Assembly (NCBI RefSeq): GCF_958979055.1
Contig: NC_084886.1
Coordinates: forward strand, 6,254,154-6,318,153
Direction of reading: 5' to 3'
Length of the DNA stretch: 64,000 nucleotides
Source of the DNA: Alnus glutinosa
Taxonomy: Eukaryota; Streptophyta; Magnoliopsida; Fagales; Betulaceae
The notes under the pieces are model-generated. The model made no database searches. It had not been told where the DNA came from and was given only the letters and a program-made list of their open reading frames with translations. The position numbers and the translations under genes are program-made. Every line of letters begins with the position of its first letter. The stretch's first letter is position 1. Shown here piece after piece: positions 11,157 to 22,321 of the stretch.

Positions 11157-11504
11157 ACATATTCACTAGTTGACTTTATGTCATTTGCATTTATTGCAAA
11201 ATCTGCATCTATGCATCCTACTATTTGTGGATCATCCTACTAGTTGACTTTATGTTTTTGATGTATATCCCCTTTAATTTACTGCCTATTAATGCGTCCT
11301 TCCTGGCCTGGACCGATATCTACTCGATCAATCCTACTACTACATGATAAATATCGGATCTAGTTCTTGTGGGGACATACATAATGCTACCTAAAACCTG
11401 GGCATAGGGAACTATTCTTATTTCTTCAATTTCTATCAGCTCTGGTACATGTCAGGCACTACATAAAGCTACCCAAAAAACCTTGGCGTAGGGGACTATT
11501 CTTC
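11157..11504. other. Intergenic, short direct repeat
   Basis: No gene seen. A phrase containing CATAGGGAACTATTCTTATT (about 11402) recurs near 11488 as GTAGGGGACTATTCTT, where it is interrupted by the MITE at 11505. The first copy therefore acts as an internal empty-site reference for that insertion. Confidence 0.55.
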
Positions 11505-11836
11505 GCCTTGTTTGGCAAAAGCTTGTCATGAAGAGAGTAGTGTTTAAGTACTATTGGTGTACTTTTTTTCTTTTTTTTTCTTTTTTTAAATTTTTTTTAT
11601 CACTTTTTCATATTTTCCAATAATAATCAATATCAAAACATTCCTATTTTTTTATTTTTTATATCACATCAATAATTTTTTATTATTATTCAAATAAAAA
11701 AATTCACTATAATACTAAACTTTCTCATTTTTCTATATAAATTCTTTTTATTTTATATCACATCATCATTCTTTACTAAATTTCAAAATTAATAATCTAA
11801 TACTCTGTTCTATACAAACATTTGTCAAACAAGGCC
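11505..11836. mobile_element. AT-rich MITE, GCCTTGTTTG ends
   Basis: The left end GCCTTGTTTGGCAAAAG and the right end read inward GGCCTTGTTTGACAAATG are inverted repeats. The interior is AT-rich, with a CACATCAATAATTTTT phrase also found in 13233-13511, so the two are related. The comparison with the unfilled paralogous site near 11402 supports an insertion. Target duplication length is not certain. Confidence 0.65.
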
Positions 11837-11839
11837 TTT

Positions 11840-12529
11840 ATTTCTTCAATTTCTGTCCCATCTTATGAACACATATTCTTGCTCAAATTTTAACCCGTGC
11901 AAATAGGCATGCTTAATGGCTTGCAATTTAACCATGTCAAACCTTTTAAGCACATTTTTTAGATATTTTAATAACATAGAATCTATATCTCTAGAGGTTC
12001 TTATTCCTCATACTAGCTTGACCCATATATTTCATTTCAAACTTGGATATTAATGAAGAATGATTTTGTCTTATTTATCACACCTGGACAATTTCCCTCT
12101 ACCAATAGTCATCTGCGTACAATGACAATATTGTCAAAAAGTTTTTATTACATGATCTAGTTGACTAACCTTGAAATAAGTTTACAATATAGCTTGATGG
12201 TTAAGTATAAAACCCGAGAATAAAAATGAAAAATTTATTCATAAACATAAAAGCCTTAAATAAAGTAAAAACACGTGTCCCGAGCGATAAATAGGTTAAG
12301 TGCGAATAACTCAAGGGTATTCGGACAATTATAAATCCTAATTTTGACTTTAGGAGATTTGGAAAAATTTAGGCAGAATGCCTTGTGGGGACAAGTAGAA
12401 GCTAGCTACTGTCCGAATAAGTCAATATATCAGTAAGCTTGGGGAACACAATACTATTGAGACAAGTTCAAACGGGGAAGATGCTTCGTCCGGACGAGGA
12501 CCTAATCAACGGCATAGATTATTCACGTG
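11840..12529. other. Intergenic; one isolated CGTCCGGACG
   Basis: No gene seen. A single CGTCCGGACG lies at 12487-12496, the same palindrome as in the LTR arrays but here without a pair at 21-22 bp. A variant TGTCCGGATG lies near 12701. TATTCACGTG at 12520-12529 is the left target duplication of the next element. Confidence 0.6.
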
Positions 12530-12651
12530 TGAAGTATTTTTTTTTCTTTTTTTTTTGACATGTCCACATAAAAAGGGGAGGAAAAATTCAAACTAGTGAC
12601 ATCCATTTCATGATGCGTAATCTCCAGTCGATTGAGCTACCACTTAGAGAC
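12530..12651 (-). mobile_element. tRNA-derived SINE
   Basis: Read on the minus strand: a GTGGTAGCTCAATCGACTGG start resembling an RNA polymerase III A box, a GTCACTAGTTTGAATTTTTC B-box-like region (mutated), TATGTGGACATGTCAAAAAA, and an A-rich tail. It is flanked by the 10-bp direct repeat TATTCACGTG (12520-12529 and 12652-12661). A better-preserved relative is at 20769-20885. Confidence 0.82.
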
Positions 12652-12809
12652 TATTCACGTGCAGAGTTGATGGGCCATTTAATGCGACTTGATAAAGGCT
12701 TGTCCGGATGGGGTGAGATCTTCATGCAAATGTGTGCATATCTCCACGTGTTGCAAAAGCGTTGGAATGATGGGGCCTTTGACATGAGCTCGTTTGAACG
12801 ACAATGAAT

Positions 12810-12870
12810 ATGAGGGGTGGCCAAGCCACCACCAACTTGCTGGAACGGGGGTGGTGAGCCAACCCAATGG
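12810..12870. repeat. GGGGTGGCC/GCCACC motif cluster
   Basis: GGGGTGGCCAAGCCACCACC and GGGGGTGGTGAGCC occur close together. The same GGTGG/CCACC vocabulary appears in foldback elements at 17490-17550, 19000-19345, 42530-42560 and 54318-54400. Probably a remnant of that element type. Confidence 0.4.
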
Positions 12871-12949
12871 CCCATGCATTGTGGAAAAAACACGAGTGAA
12901 GTTGTGGGTAATTTGGGAATGTTTTTCTAAATGACATAGAAGTTTTGAG

Positions 12950-13105
12950 AAATGATTATCCTACATCTTTCATACACTTCATCCTATGTGACGTTCTTTT
13001 TTTCTTTTAGATTTATGTCACTGAAAGTTGGTTGATAAAATAATAAATGAAAAAATGACGCTACGTAGGATGAGGTGTGTGAAAGGTATACGAAAGATTA
13101 CTTAT
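12950..13105. mobile_element. Foldback MITE
   Basis: The left arm GAAATGATTATCCTACATC... and the right arm read inward GATAAGTAATCTTTCGTATACC form a long imperfect inverted repeat that meets at CTTCATCCTA/CCTCATCCTA. Directly after the right end, GGTATACGAAAGAT is repeated (about 13085 and 13121). There is no coding capacity. Exact ends and target duplication are uncertain. Confidence 0.65.
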
Positions 13106-13232
13106 CAAAAAAAAAAGAAAGGTATACGAAAGATGTCAAATAATAACTTCTTATAAGTTTTTGGGCACGACCCATATTAAAGGTATTGAATCCTGTGCAA
13201 TAGTACCCTTAAGTATGTGCTCGAGATCTGAG

Positions 13233-13512
13233 AGGGTGTTTGACAAATATTTTCAACTCGCTCTCTATTTTTTTCACTTTTCTCAAAAAAGTAAAATCCA
13301 AAACTTTTTTTTTTTCACTTTTTTTTATCACATCAATAATTTTTTTTATTATTATTCAAATAGAAAAACTATCACAGAACAAAATTTTTTTACTTTCCTA
13401 TAAAACAATTTCAAACTTTAATATATTTTATATCACATCAATCACTTTTTATCACTATTTAAATTTTTTATTACAAAAATTCTACGATCATAAATGTTTG
13501 CCTTACACACCG
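13233..13512. mobile_element. AT-rich MITE related to 11505-11836
   Basis: The left end GGTGTTTGACAAATATTTTC and the right end read inward GGTGTGTAAGGCAAACATTT are inverted repeats. The interior shares TCACATCAATAATTTTTTTT with the MITE at 11505. No coding capacity. Target duplication was not resolved. Confidence 0.6.
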
Positions 13513-14025
13513 CAATCTTTCGGTAAGAGATAAATTCTGCACATATATCCATGTGTGTGTGGCAACACACTCTTCTCCATCTTTTCGTTACTCTAAATAA
13601 AAAAGTGAACTTTTATATATTTTTTTTCCTATTATCAAATAACTTTATTTACTTTTCTTACGCAAAAAAATCAAATCTCATTTAAACACAAAACCAACGA
13701 CAAAACTCTTTACCAAACTGCCATCGTCTCAATGCGATAAATAAAATGTACCTTCAGTTGGTAGAGCAAAAGAAAGCTCCTCAACAACAATCTGCTAAAA
13801 ATAAATGTTAATTTAATCTTGCCCACCATAACGTACGTACTTCCTCTACATTTGAGAAATTGAGACTCTCGCCACGCGATAAATGCGCAATAACATTCTG
13901 CAAAAACAAAAGCTGGTTATAGTAAAAACCATGCATTTTGCCCTCAGTGGTAAAAAAAAATAAGTATTAAGTATGTGACTACCCATCTGCTCGAAATGAC
14001 TGCTTATTTAATGCAGGCTTTCATC
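13513..14025. other. Intergenic, no gene seen
   Basis: AT-rich sequence with no supported gene, RNA gene or repeat. Confidence 0.5.
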
Positions 14026-14652
14026 TAGGGCCGGCTCAACCAAAAGGTGAGTTAGACGGTCGTTTAAGGCCCCCAAGTGGAATAAGGTCCTCAAAGATAG
14101 GTTTGTTAAAAAAAAAAATTAAAAAAAAAAGTCTAATAATAATAATTTGAAACGATTTTTTCCAGTGGAATAAGGCCCCAAAAACAAGTTTGCTTGTAAA
14201 AAGAAAAAAGAAAAAAAAACCTAATCATAAGCTGAAACGGTTTTTTCCCAATGGAATAAGGCCTCAAAGATAAGTTTGTTTAAAAACAGAAAAAAGAAAA
14301 GAAAAGAAAAGCTCAATCATAATCTGGAATGATTTTGAAAAAAATAAAAGAAGTATGATCTCTTCTTTGGAGACTCTTTAACTTCAATAGAAAAATAAAT
14401 AATTAGAGGCCCAAGAATACAACAATTAATACCAACAAAAAAATAGTACATTTTCTCCCATTATTAAGAGACTCAACTAAAAGAATGTGGACTACAAAGA
14501 AGCCAATAAAGAGTGGGGTCCACGAAAAAAGACTCAATGAAATATAAGTCATAATTCTACAAAAACAACCATCATTAAAAGTGGAGCTCACGAAAAAAGG
14601 CCTTATTTAAAATTGTTGCCTTAAGACCCCAAAATATATCGAGCCAGTTCTA
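14026..14652. mobile_element. hAT-type foldback element with internal triple repeat
   Basis: It starts TAGGGCCGGCTC and ends GAGCCAGTTCTA, an imperfect inverted repeat of the hAT GGGCCGGC type. Flanks CTTTCATC and CTTTATC are a near match to an 8-bp target duplication. Inside, a unit of about 85 bp with GTGGAATAAGGYCYCAAARA repeats three times (about 14078, 14165, 14250). No transposase. Confidence 0.65.
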
Positions 14653-15764
14653 CCTTTATCTTTGCCAACCAATATTTCTTTTAAAGTCCTGATCATCTGG
14701 CTCCGCATCTCAGACACACCTGCCTCTAATAAAACCCATTGCCTCCACCTTCCTTCCTTTACTCGATCGTTCTTATTATTATGAATGCCAGTACCGCACA
14801 TGCATATATGCATCTTCTTTAATTTGTTCTTAACTAGTTAACTTCACTTACGAGTTACGACCGACTTTGGACGTGGATAACCTACTTTATCTTAATTACA
14901 ACCAAAATCTAAATCTTAGGATCTGCTTGTTTGATGTAATTTTTTTATTTTTATTTTTATTTTTTATTTAAATTTTATCTATTTTTAGTCAAACTGAAAA
15001 TTTTTTCAGTTGATCTAAAAAACCTCTTAATTAACTGCGTAAAATTATTTTATTATTATTATTATTTTTTTCGTAAACCATTCTTCGAATTTAAGCTTCT
15101 AATTCTCAACCCACAGTACTCGATTTCTCCTTCTCGCACACGCCACTCTCTCCGTAGTTCATTCTCCACTGCCATAGGAGGTTAGTTGTCGATTTTTCGT
15201 ACGAGCTAAACATTAAAAAATATTTTAAGCTAAAATTATTTTCCAATAGAAAATACTTTACATCGGAGCCTTAGCTAGCTTTAATTAGTTCAACATTTTA
15301 ACATAATTAATGAGAAAAACTAGTATACACATCATAATTAAGGATTTATATATATAAAATGCTTGTTAGAATATAACGTACGTGAAAACCAGCTGCATAG
15401 ATGGACGAGTAGTGGGTTAATATATAATATTTGAACTTCCATTTTTTAATTACATAAATTTTATGGAAGTTGTTCATAAGAAAAGCATATCCCATAATTT
15501 AAATGTTCACAAAATTAACTAGAATGTTAATTAAACTTGATTTGATATTTGATACTATTGAGAAATCCAAAGCACCATATGAGCACGTGATAATTTAATT
15601 GTCTGGATTTTACTTCAATTCAATTTTTAAAAGGCAGAAACTGGCGCATTTAAGTTGCCAGCAAAGAGGACACACATAAACACCCCGCAACTTCCCCCTC
15701 AAGGTAACATTAATGTACTGCACTTAGAGTACAATAACCCGGTGGGAATTAAACGAGCGTAAAG
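14653..15764. other. Intergenic, no gene seen
   Basis: AT-rich sequence with no supported gene. Short frames have no recognisable similarity. Confidence 0.5.
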
Positions 15765-15935
15765 AAATGGTTGTCGTATAATTTTAATTTGTACAACTCT
15801 AATAAATTTTTCTTAATGATAAAATTATTAATTAAATCTATTTTCCTACATGTGGACCATAAATATTCAATATTTGATGTTAAAAACAGTTTTTAAAGTT
15901 GTACAAATTAAAAATTGTACGAAAATTGTTCAAGA
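15765..15935. mobile_element. Foldback MITE
   Basis: GTCGTATAATTTTAATTTGT at the left and the reverse complement of the right arm, CGTACAATTTTTAATTTGTA, form an inverted repeat around an AT-rich centre. Ends and target duplication were not resolved. It lies about 25 bp from the next MITE. Confidence 0.55.
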
Positions 15936-15958
15936 AACATTACTCATGAATATAATAA

Positions 15959-16087
15959 GAAAAATGATTAAAACACTCACACTACACAACAATGACACAA
16001 CACCAAAGCACAATGAAGTGTGACTCACACATGGACCCTACTCTATTAGGCCATTGTTGTGTTGTGTGAGTGTAAGGATCACTCTCC
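15959..16087. mobile_element. MULE-type MITE, 9-bp target duplication
   Basis: 129 bp with inverted-repeat arms GAAAAATGATTAAAACACTC / GGAGAGTGATCCTTACACTC, flanked by the perfect 9-bp direct repeat ATATAATAA (15950-15958 and 16088-16096). The same end signature (GAGAAATG.. then ACACTC) is in the MITE at 54089-54270, and a GAGAAATG start in that at 44926-45105; all three have 9-bp duplications. Confidence 0.85.
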
Positions 16088-16096
16088 ATATAATAA

Positions 16097-17224
16097 CTCG
16101 TATATAATTTTTTATCACATGATGCTTTAATCGCAATTCAGTGTCAATACTAAATTGTGATTTTTTAAAAAGTTTGTAATGTCAATATTAAAACTTAAAA
16201 GTTAAATAAGACGTTAAATAGGTCAAATGTTGATTGTATCTCAAGAAAATTAACAGATACGAAAAGCTAGAGGAAACTCCAAAACCAATACCAACAAGTA
16301 ATGGGCCCACGGACTGATGGATTCATGTCACACTTTAACACGTTTTTTTGTTTTTTGTTTTTAATTAAAAAAAAAAAAAAGAGTTAACCTTTGCAAAAAA
16401 ATAAATAAATAAACACGTTTTTCATTTTTTTTAAAAAAAAGAAAAGAAATTGGGTTATTTATTTCAATGTACATGTAGGCCAGAACGTTATTGTGATATA
16501 TTTAAGTGTATTAATTATCAAGTATCAACACTTTCTTTTAGTCTATTTTTTTTCTTATATATAAGAAAAATATTAAAAAAATCATACACAACAGATCATA
16601 TCTTATCGGTTTGTTAAACATTGAGAATGTTATAGTTCTACCCAATGTGTAAGGAATTAAAAGAGTTTTCCTATCTATTATTTTAATACAAAATATTTTT
16701 CTTTTATCTCCCTTCTCTCATCTTTTTGCCTTTTACGAGGGATTGTGTTGAAATTTTTAAAAAAATATAAGGGTACATACAAAATTATATTAGTAAAAAA
16801 AAAATATTTAATTGATATAAGAGAAGATAATGAAAATTATTGTGAATCCTATTTGAATAGGAAAAAAAAAAAAAAAAAACAATTTTGTTCTTAAATTTAA
16901 GCTACTGGAAATCCTCTTTAAAAAGAAACAGATCGAGGAGAATGACGGACTTCGTTTGGAAAGAGTGGGCAATTGAAGATGCTTTAAATGGATGGGCCTA
17001 GCTTGGTGCAGGTTGTTTTTTTGTGAGGGTAGTGTTCCCTTCCCTAGGTAGATCTCAGTCGTTAATGTCCCTGATGGAATGCTGTATGAAAAGTAAGAAC
17101 GAAGCACCAACTCCATCATCATCATCATCAGTTCCATCGGATCGTGCAACAGGGCCAAACATAAATACCACGTGGGGTAAGTATGCCTCTCTTGTCGTGC
17201 TACTGGTAATAATTAATGTCTACA
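16097..17224. other. Intergenic, no supported gene
   Basis: Mostly AT-rich. Open frames overlap on both strands at 16808-17256 around a CATCATCATCATCAT run, but I do not recognise either product and they look like chance frames. Confidence 0.45.
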
Positions 17225-17441
17225 CCCTAAAATGGCTTACGCCCATTGCAGTTTAAAAATTTTATTTTTTGTTTTTTGAGTTTTCATTTCTTTTATAGGT
17301 GGTACCTGTGTTATGAAAAAATACATAGATGGTACCTCCGTCCAAAACTGATAGATTTTCACTTCAGTGATGTCATGTGGCACCATTAAAATTACAACAC
17401 ATGGCTGCACAATTTTTTTAAAAATTAATATTTTATTTTAA

Positions 17442-17472
<31 letters not shown>

Positions 17473-17790
17473 TATATATATATAGAGCCACCCCGGCCCA
17501 CCCCCAAGGCCAGTTTTGGGGGTGGTTCGGCCCCCCATGTGGATAAGCCACTCCTACAAATTTTTATTTATTTATTTATTTAAAAAAAAGCCTTAAAATA
17601 ATAATAAAAAATTGTGCAGCCATGTATCACAATTTTAATGGTGCCACACTGGTGTGGAAATCCGTCAGTTTTAGACGGAAAAATGGACGGAGGTACCATC
17701 TCTGTCTTTTCCCATGACAAAAATGAAAACTCACGGAACAAAAAATAAAGTTTTTAAACCATAAGGGGCAAAATTGTATTTAATCCTAAT
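17225..17790. mobile_element. Large foldback element with CCACCCC core
   Basis: The left arm (GGTGGTACC...AAACTGATAGATTTTCACTT, GCACCATTAAAATTACAACA) mirrors the right arm (...GTTTTAATGGTGCCACAC, TCCGTCAGTTTTAGACGG, GAGGTACCATC). The loop holds a poly-T/TA stretch and AGCCACCCCGGCCCACCCCC followed by GGGGGTGGTTCGG. The element in MYB intron 2 (53850-54615) has the same outer arms and core, so they belong to one family. Ends are approximate. Confidence 0.75.
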
Positions 17791-18618
17791 ATTTGGGTAA
17801 AGAAGATTTTTTAAGTTTGGAATTTATATTTTATAAAAGCTACTTAAATGGGATTAGTTTATCCTCTCCTTCATGGTGGATTCTTTTTTTTTTTTGTTTT
17901 TCTGGACACTTCTCTTTTTTATTAGCACTAGCTTCATGCATATGCATTAATTTATGAGATATTAATTATCTCATAATATAATGTTGATGATTCAGATTTT
18001 TGCATACTCGAACGGACTATAGGTATTTACAAAATAAGAAAGAATTATCGGAAAAACAATAGTTCGAGACAGACAATCGTTGAGCTTTCGGTACGTAGTT
18101 AAATCAGTAAAAAAAATTCTGAAAATAAAACTCAATAGAGAGTTTTAGGGCTGGAAGTAAACCAAAAAAAATTGTTTAGTGGTAAAAATTATGAAAGTAA
18201 TCATCAACTAGCTAGAACTACTCCAACTCAAACTCAAACTCCGTATCATTACTTTTATGAAAATTAAAATAATGCATCTTATACTAAAAGTCTTCCTAAT
18301 TAAATATTAGAGATTAATTATACACGCACTTTTTTGGAAGAATGCATGCATCTATATATATATATATGATGCCAACACGATGCCATGCAACATTATGTTT
18401 ACAAACTTTATTCTTACAAATCATGCATTAATTAATCAGGAAAAAAAAAATAGTTCAACGTACAAATCCTTAATCAAGCAAGGTTGTGCAGAAAAAACTG
18501 CTTCTCTCTCTATTACTTGCAAGCAGACTAGTATAGACTTTTGGCTTGCTTCAGATTCTGCATATCCTCCCTCGTCTCTTATTAATATATGGCTGATAGA
18601 CTTGTGTGATGTGTGCAC
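17791..18618. other. Intergenic, no gene seen
   Basis: AT-rich. A frame at 18380-18796 has no recognisable similarity and runs through a foldback repeat, so I do not call it. Confidence 0.5.
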
Positions 18619-18757
18619 ATATACTTTGTACAATATTGTACATATTTATAATGGGTGTAAGATTCATGCATGTATGTGGGATTCATGTGGAATAAGTCCC
18701 ACATGCATGGGTCTCACACCCATTATGAATGTATATACAATGTGTGTACAAATATCA
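18619..18757. mobile_element. Foldback MITE
   Basis: TTTGTACAATATTGTACATA at the left and TTTGTACACACATTGTATA (right arm, reverse complement) form an inverted repeat. The centre pairs ATAATGGGTGTAAGA with TCTCACACCCATTAT and CATGTATGTGGG with CCCACATGCATG. No coding capacity. Confidence 0.7.
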
Positions 18758-18984
18758 TTTTTCTTTCTGATAACAGATCCGGACTTGAACAGATAACAGC
18801 TGGTTCTTTAAAAAAGAGAAGGTAAATTTGTATTAAAAAAAGTGAAATAATATATTTTTTTTTAATGACCGGCTATTTTCCAATTCAAATCACTTTCCAG
18901 ATAATGAGACCTCTTCACTAATATTGTTGTTGTTTCTACAATAAATTAGCGTAGGGTCTAAGCAAAAAAAGGAAAGAAAGGTGG

Positions 18985-19345
18985 GTGGCCTGCGCGCCAC
19001 CTTTGGGGTGGCTCATCGCCACCCCGGAACCTGGGGGGCCCATGCGCCAGCCACCTTTAGGGTGGCTTGTGGCCACCTCCCAACCCGAGGGAGTCGTGCG
19101 GCTACCCCATAGGCCAGGGGTGACCACGCCCCCCCCCCCCCCCCCCGGCCGCCGGGATTCATCCAGGGTGGCTCACGGGCCACCCTAAAGGAACCTAGGG
19201 ATGCCGCGCGGCCACCCCTAGGTTCGGAGGTGACCGGAGCCACCTTTAGGGGTGGCTTGAAGGCCACCCCCGGCCTACAGGGTGGTCGCGCGGCTACCCG
19301 AGCTTGCTCAGGGGTGGCTCGCAGGCCACCCCTTGGCAGCCACCC
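18985..19345. repeat. GC-rich island of GGGTGGC/GCCACCC repeats
   Basis: About 360 bp of strikingly GC-rich DNA in an AT-rich setting. Many opposed GGGGTGGCT and GCCACCCC units occur at short, irregular spacing, together with a run of C (about 19129-19146) and GCGCGC/CGCGCGGC stretches. Proline- and glycine-rich frames on both strands arise from the composition. It resembles the core of the foldback elements at 17490 and 54318 but is larger. Its outer ends were not found. Confidence 0.65.
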
Positions 19346-19507
19346 CCTTTCTTTTTTCTTTTTTCTTTTTCGTTTTTAGTTGTTTAATTTCGATGGTATT
19401 ATATGTAGATTTTGATTTTAAGTTAGGGTATTTGAGTCTTTTAATGAAGTTGACTGACGGGATGGGAGTTTTAGTATGTAAATGGTAGTTCAATGCTCTC
19501 TTCTGAT

Positions 19508-20479
19508 TATGGCTGGGCACGGGGCGGAGAGGGGGGGGGGTTTCCTCTGTTTTTGGCCTCGCCCCGTACCCCTACGAGTTGAGAAATTCTCACCCCCAGT
19601 CTGCATCTCAAAAGGTGAATCCGTGAGGGGCAGGGGCGTGCGGGGCAGGGGTGACGTGTGGCGGGGGTGTGGGTTCAGCGGGGCGGGACGGGTTTTCAAC
19701 AAAAACTAGATGATCTAAGATTCCAACAAGAACAAAAACAAAAAACAAAAAACAAAAAACAAAAAACAAAAAACAAAAAACAAAGAAGTGAAGAACAAAA
19801 AAACTAGTCTAGATCTAAGATTTCTAACAAAAAACATATACAAATATACCAACAATGACAAAAACCAGGTTTAAGATTTCCAACAAAAGCCATATACAGA
19901 TATACCAACAAAAACCAGATCTGAAATTTCCAACAAAAACCATATACAAAACAGTGAAGTGAAGCTCTAATTCTCTGAAAAATGAAAATACCTGCAAACC
20001 TGTTGTAAGCTTCCCACGTTTCCATCTCTCTCGCACCTTCTTTGATAACTTTTTCCCATTTCCGCTCTTTAACCCATCTTTGTTGGATCTCCACTAGTGC
20101 CCATAACAAAACCCAAACAGTGAAGTAAAGATTGAAGAAGGTGAAGAGTGGCGCAAGGGGAGGTTGAAGTCTGTGAAGAGAAGAGAAAAAATGAAGAGAA
20201 AGTCTAGAAGAGATCGAAGTGAAGCTCTGAATCCTCTGATGAGAGGAAGAGGAAGAGTCTAGAAACAAAATGATAAAATGAAGACTGAAGAGGCATGCTG
20301 GGTTAGGGGTTTTCTAATATTTTTTTTAACGCGAGGCGGGGTGAGTCCTTGGAGTTTTTTAAAACCCCAACCTGTACCCCGCCTCACCCTGCACGGGTTG
20401 GACAAATTCCAACTCGTGCCCGCATATATAACCTAAAAAACCGTTGAAATAGGGGCGGGACGGGGCGTGCCCACTCCTA
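19508..20479. mobile_element. hAT-type element, non-autonomous
   Basis: The left end TATGGCTGGGCACGGGGCGG and the right end read inward TAGGAGTGGGCACGCCCCGT are inverted repeats. Flanks CTTCTGAT (19500-19507) and CTTCTGGT (20480-20487) match at 7 of 8 positions. The sub-terminal parts are rich in GGGGCGGG/CCCCGCC. The middle has a (CAAAAAA)n run (about 19736-19785) and three TACAAATATACCAACAA-like repeats (about 19837-19945). No transposase seen. Confidence 0.75.
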
Positions 20480-20768
20480 CTTCTGGTGATGGTGTTAGTT
20501 CATAGGGGCATGTTGACAATGACTAGTAGTTCATGAGAAAAAAATATAATTACCCCTTTAAATAATGAGTCTTAGTATGACAATGGGGTTAGTAGGACCG
20601 TCGTTTTACAAACAACCATAAAGAGGCGAGAAGGCACGATTGATAAATTTATACATGTCAACTAATTATATTTTTGGAAATGCAGTAGAAACCTTTTGAA
20701 CAACTCTTTAAAAGTAAAACTACTTTGAGGACCAACAACCAAAGCTATCTACTATAGAAGCTTACATT

Positions 20769-20885
20769 GTCCCCAATGAGTAGCTCAATTGGCTGGGGAC
20801 CATGCCTCATGAAGCGGAGGTCACTAGTTCGAATCCCTCTCCCCCCTCTTGTGTGGACATGTCAAAAAAAAATAGAAAAAAAAAA
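20769..20885 (+). mobile_element. tRNA-derived SINE, well preserved
   Basis: It has an A box in GAGTAGCTCAATTGGCTGGG and a B box in GGTCACTAGTTCGAATCCC at tRNA-like spacing, then CTTGTGTGGACATGTC and an A-rich tail. The flanking repeats AGAAGCTTACATT (20756-20768) and AGAAGCTTACGTT (20886-20898) differ at one base and mark retroposition. It cannot be a tRNA gene, because there is no acceptor stem pairing and the A tail follows. Same family as 12530-12651. Confidence 0.88.
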
Positions 20886-21020
20886 AGAAGCTTACGTTAC
20901 AAATTGTTCTTAATTACAAAATATTTGTAACCCTAAAATCCCAGTATTTCAACCCTGATAAACAACATTTTTACCTCCAACCGTAGTGGTTCTAGAACTT
21001 CTGGCCTTCTTTCATGCCTT

Positions 21021-22316
21021 TGATGTGCAAATTTTAATACTCGCAAGCGCGCGAATCGTTTGTAATATAGTGTATGTGCAAGTGCGAGGTCGAATCCACA
21101 GAGAATTGCATTGCAAAAATTAATTTATATTTAAACTAATTCTATCTTAACCTAGTTCCAATTTTTTGGTATTTTGATGGAAAATAATTAGTTAAAATAA
21201 AATAGAATAAAAACAATTAATAAAAAAGCACTAAGGTTTTAGAATCCACCTCACAAAATCAAAGCACATATTTTCATGTTTGTTCATACATCTGATGCAT
21301 GTTCTAATTTTCATAAAATTACCTATTGAAAAATTCAATGAATCCATCATTTCCACAAATCACAATGAATATCTAATTTAATTCAAAATCATCTAATGTA
21401 TCCATTGGATGAAATACATTGAATATCCAACGTTTACACATACATTAATTGAAACAATCAATTAAAAGAGTTTTAATCCTTTAATTGAATTGAAATGAAC
21501 ATACATTTGGATTATACGAATCAAAATATGAAAACACGAAATCACCTTAGTTAAAGACTTAACCTCTCATAACTAAAAACAAAATACTAACTTTTATTGA
21601 TAACATAAAAATAAAAGACTTACAAAGAATAAAAGCCAAAGAACCCAACTGTCGCTATGTACAATGTTGAGATATGTCCTAAGTGGTGCCTATCATGGAG
21701 TTCTTATAGCAAAACATTAGGTTAAACCCCATGTTTTCAAAATGGCACCTCTACCCCTCAAAACCCTACTAAGAGAAAAAAATGCTAGGGTTTGGAACCA
21801 TATTTTCAAAAATGGCACATCTTCCCCTCAAAATCCTATTAAGAGAAAAAAATGTTAGGGTTTGGAGTGTTTGCAGCCGCCAGAAGTAAGGAAATTCACG
21901 TTCTTATATTGCGGGACCCTTATAACATAGCAGACGTTCGAAGTAGGAAAATTCTATTTCACAATGATTTGTAGTATTTTGAATTAGCTTTCCAACGCTA
22001 CTGATTTCACCATAATCCAATACTTGAGCTGAAAATTATTGTCAAAATACTATGACTTGTGTAGAACGTGAAATTTAATCCAATCCGATTTAATCATTTC
22101 ATTGATTTCGTTAAAGATAACCATATCATCTAAGTCTTCTTAAAGTGTGCTTCTTCCAAACCTCTGCATTTTTTACTTTAAAACTGTCATTTTCTCTCAA
22201 TGATATGTAAAATACCAAAATACAAAAACTAACTAAAAACATTAAAAAATAAAAAAGCTAAAGGTTTAACAAATGTGAATTAATGAGTCCAAATATACAA
22301 TATTTGACACTCATTA
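21021..22316 (-). mobile_element. Solo LTR, relative of 7393-8501
   Basis: 1296 bp, flanked by the perfect 5-bp repeat GCCTT (21016-21020 and 22317-22321). Read on the minus strand, the start matches the LTR at 7393 (ATGAGTG..., GTATATTTGGAC, GTTAAACCTTTAGC) and the end matches (CCTCGCACTTGC, ACTCGCAAG...TTTGCACATCA). The first dinucleotide is TA in place of TG, a point change. No internal region is attached. Confidence 0.88.
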
Positions 22317-22321
22317 GCCTT

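Noticed and set aside
16808..17256. Overlapping frames on both strands around a CAT run
   Set aside because: No similarity recognised and neither has a splice partner or promoter; probably chance.
18985..19267. Pro/Gly-rich frames on both strands
   Set aside because: They arise from the GC-rich GCCACC repeat island; no start context or similarity.
19804..20268. A 154-residue minus-strand frame
   Set aside because: It lies inside the hAT-type element, is low in complexity with repeated FVGNL-type phrases from tandem repeats, and resembles no known protein.
20769..20885. A tRNA gene
   Set aside because: A and B boxes are present but there is no acceptor-stem pairing or complete cloverleaf; an A tail and target duplications mark a SINE.
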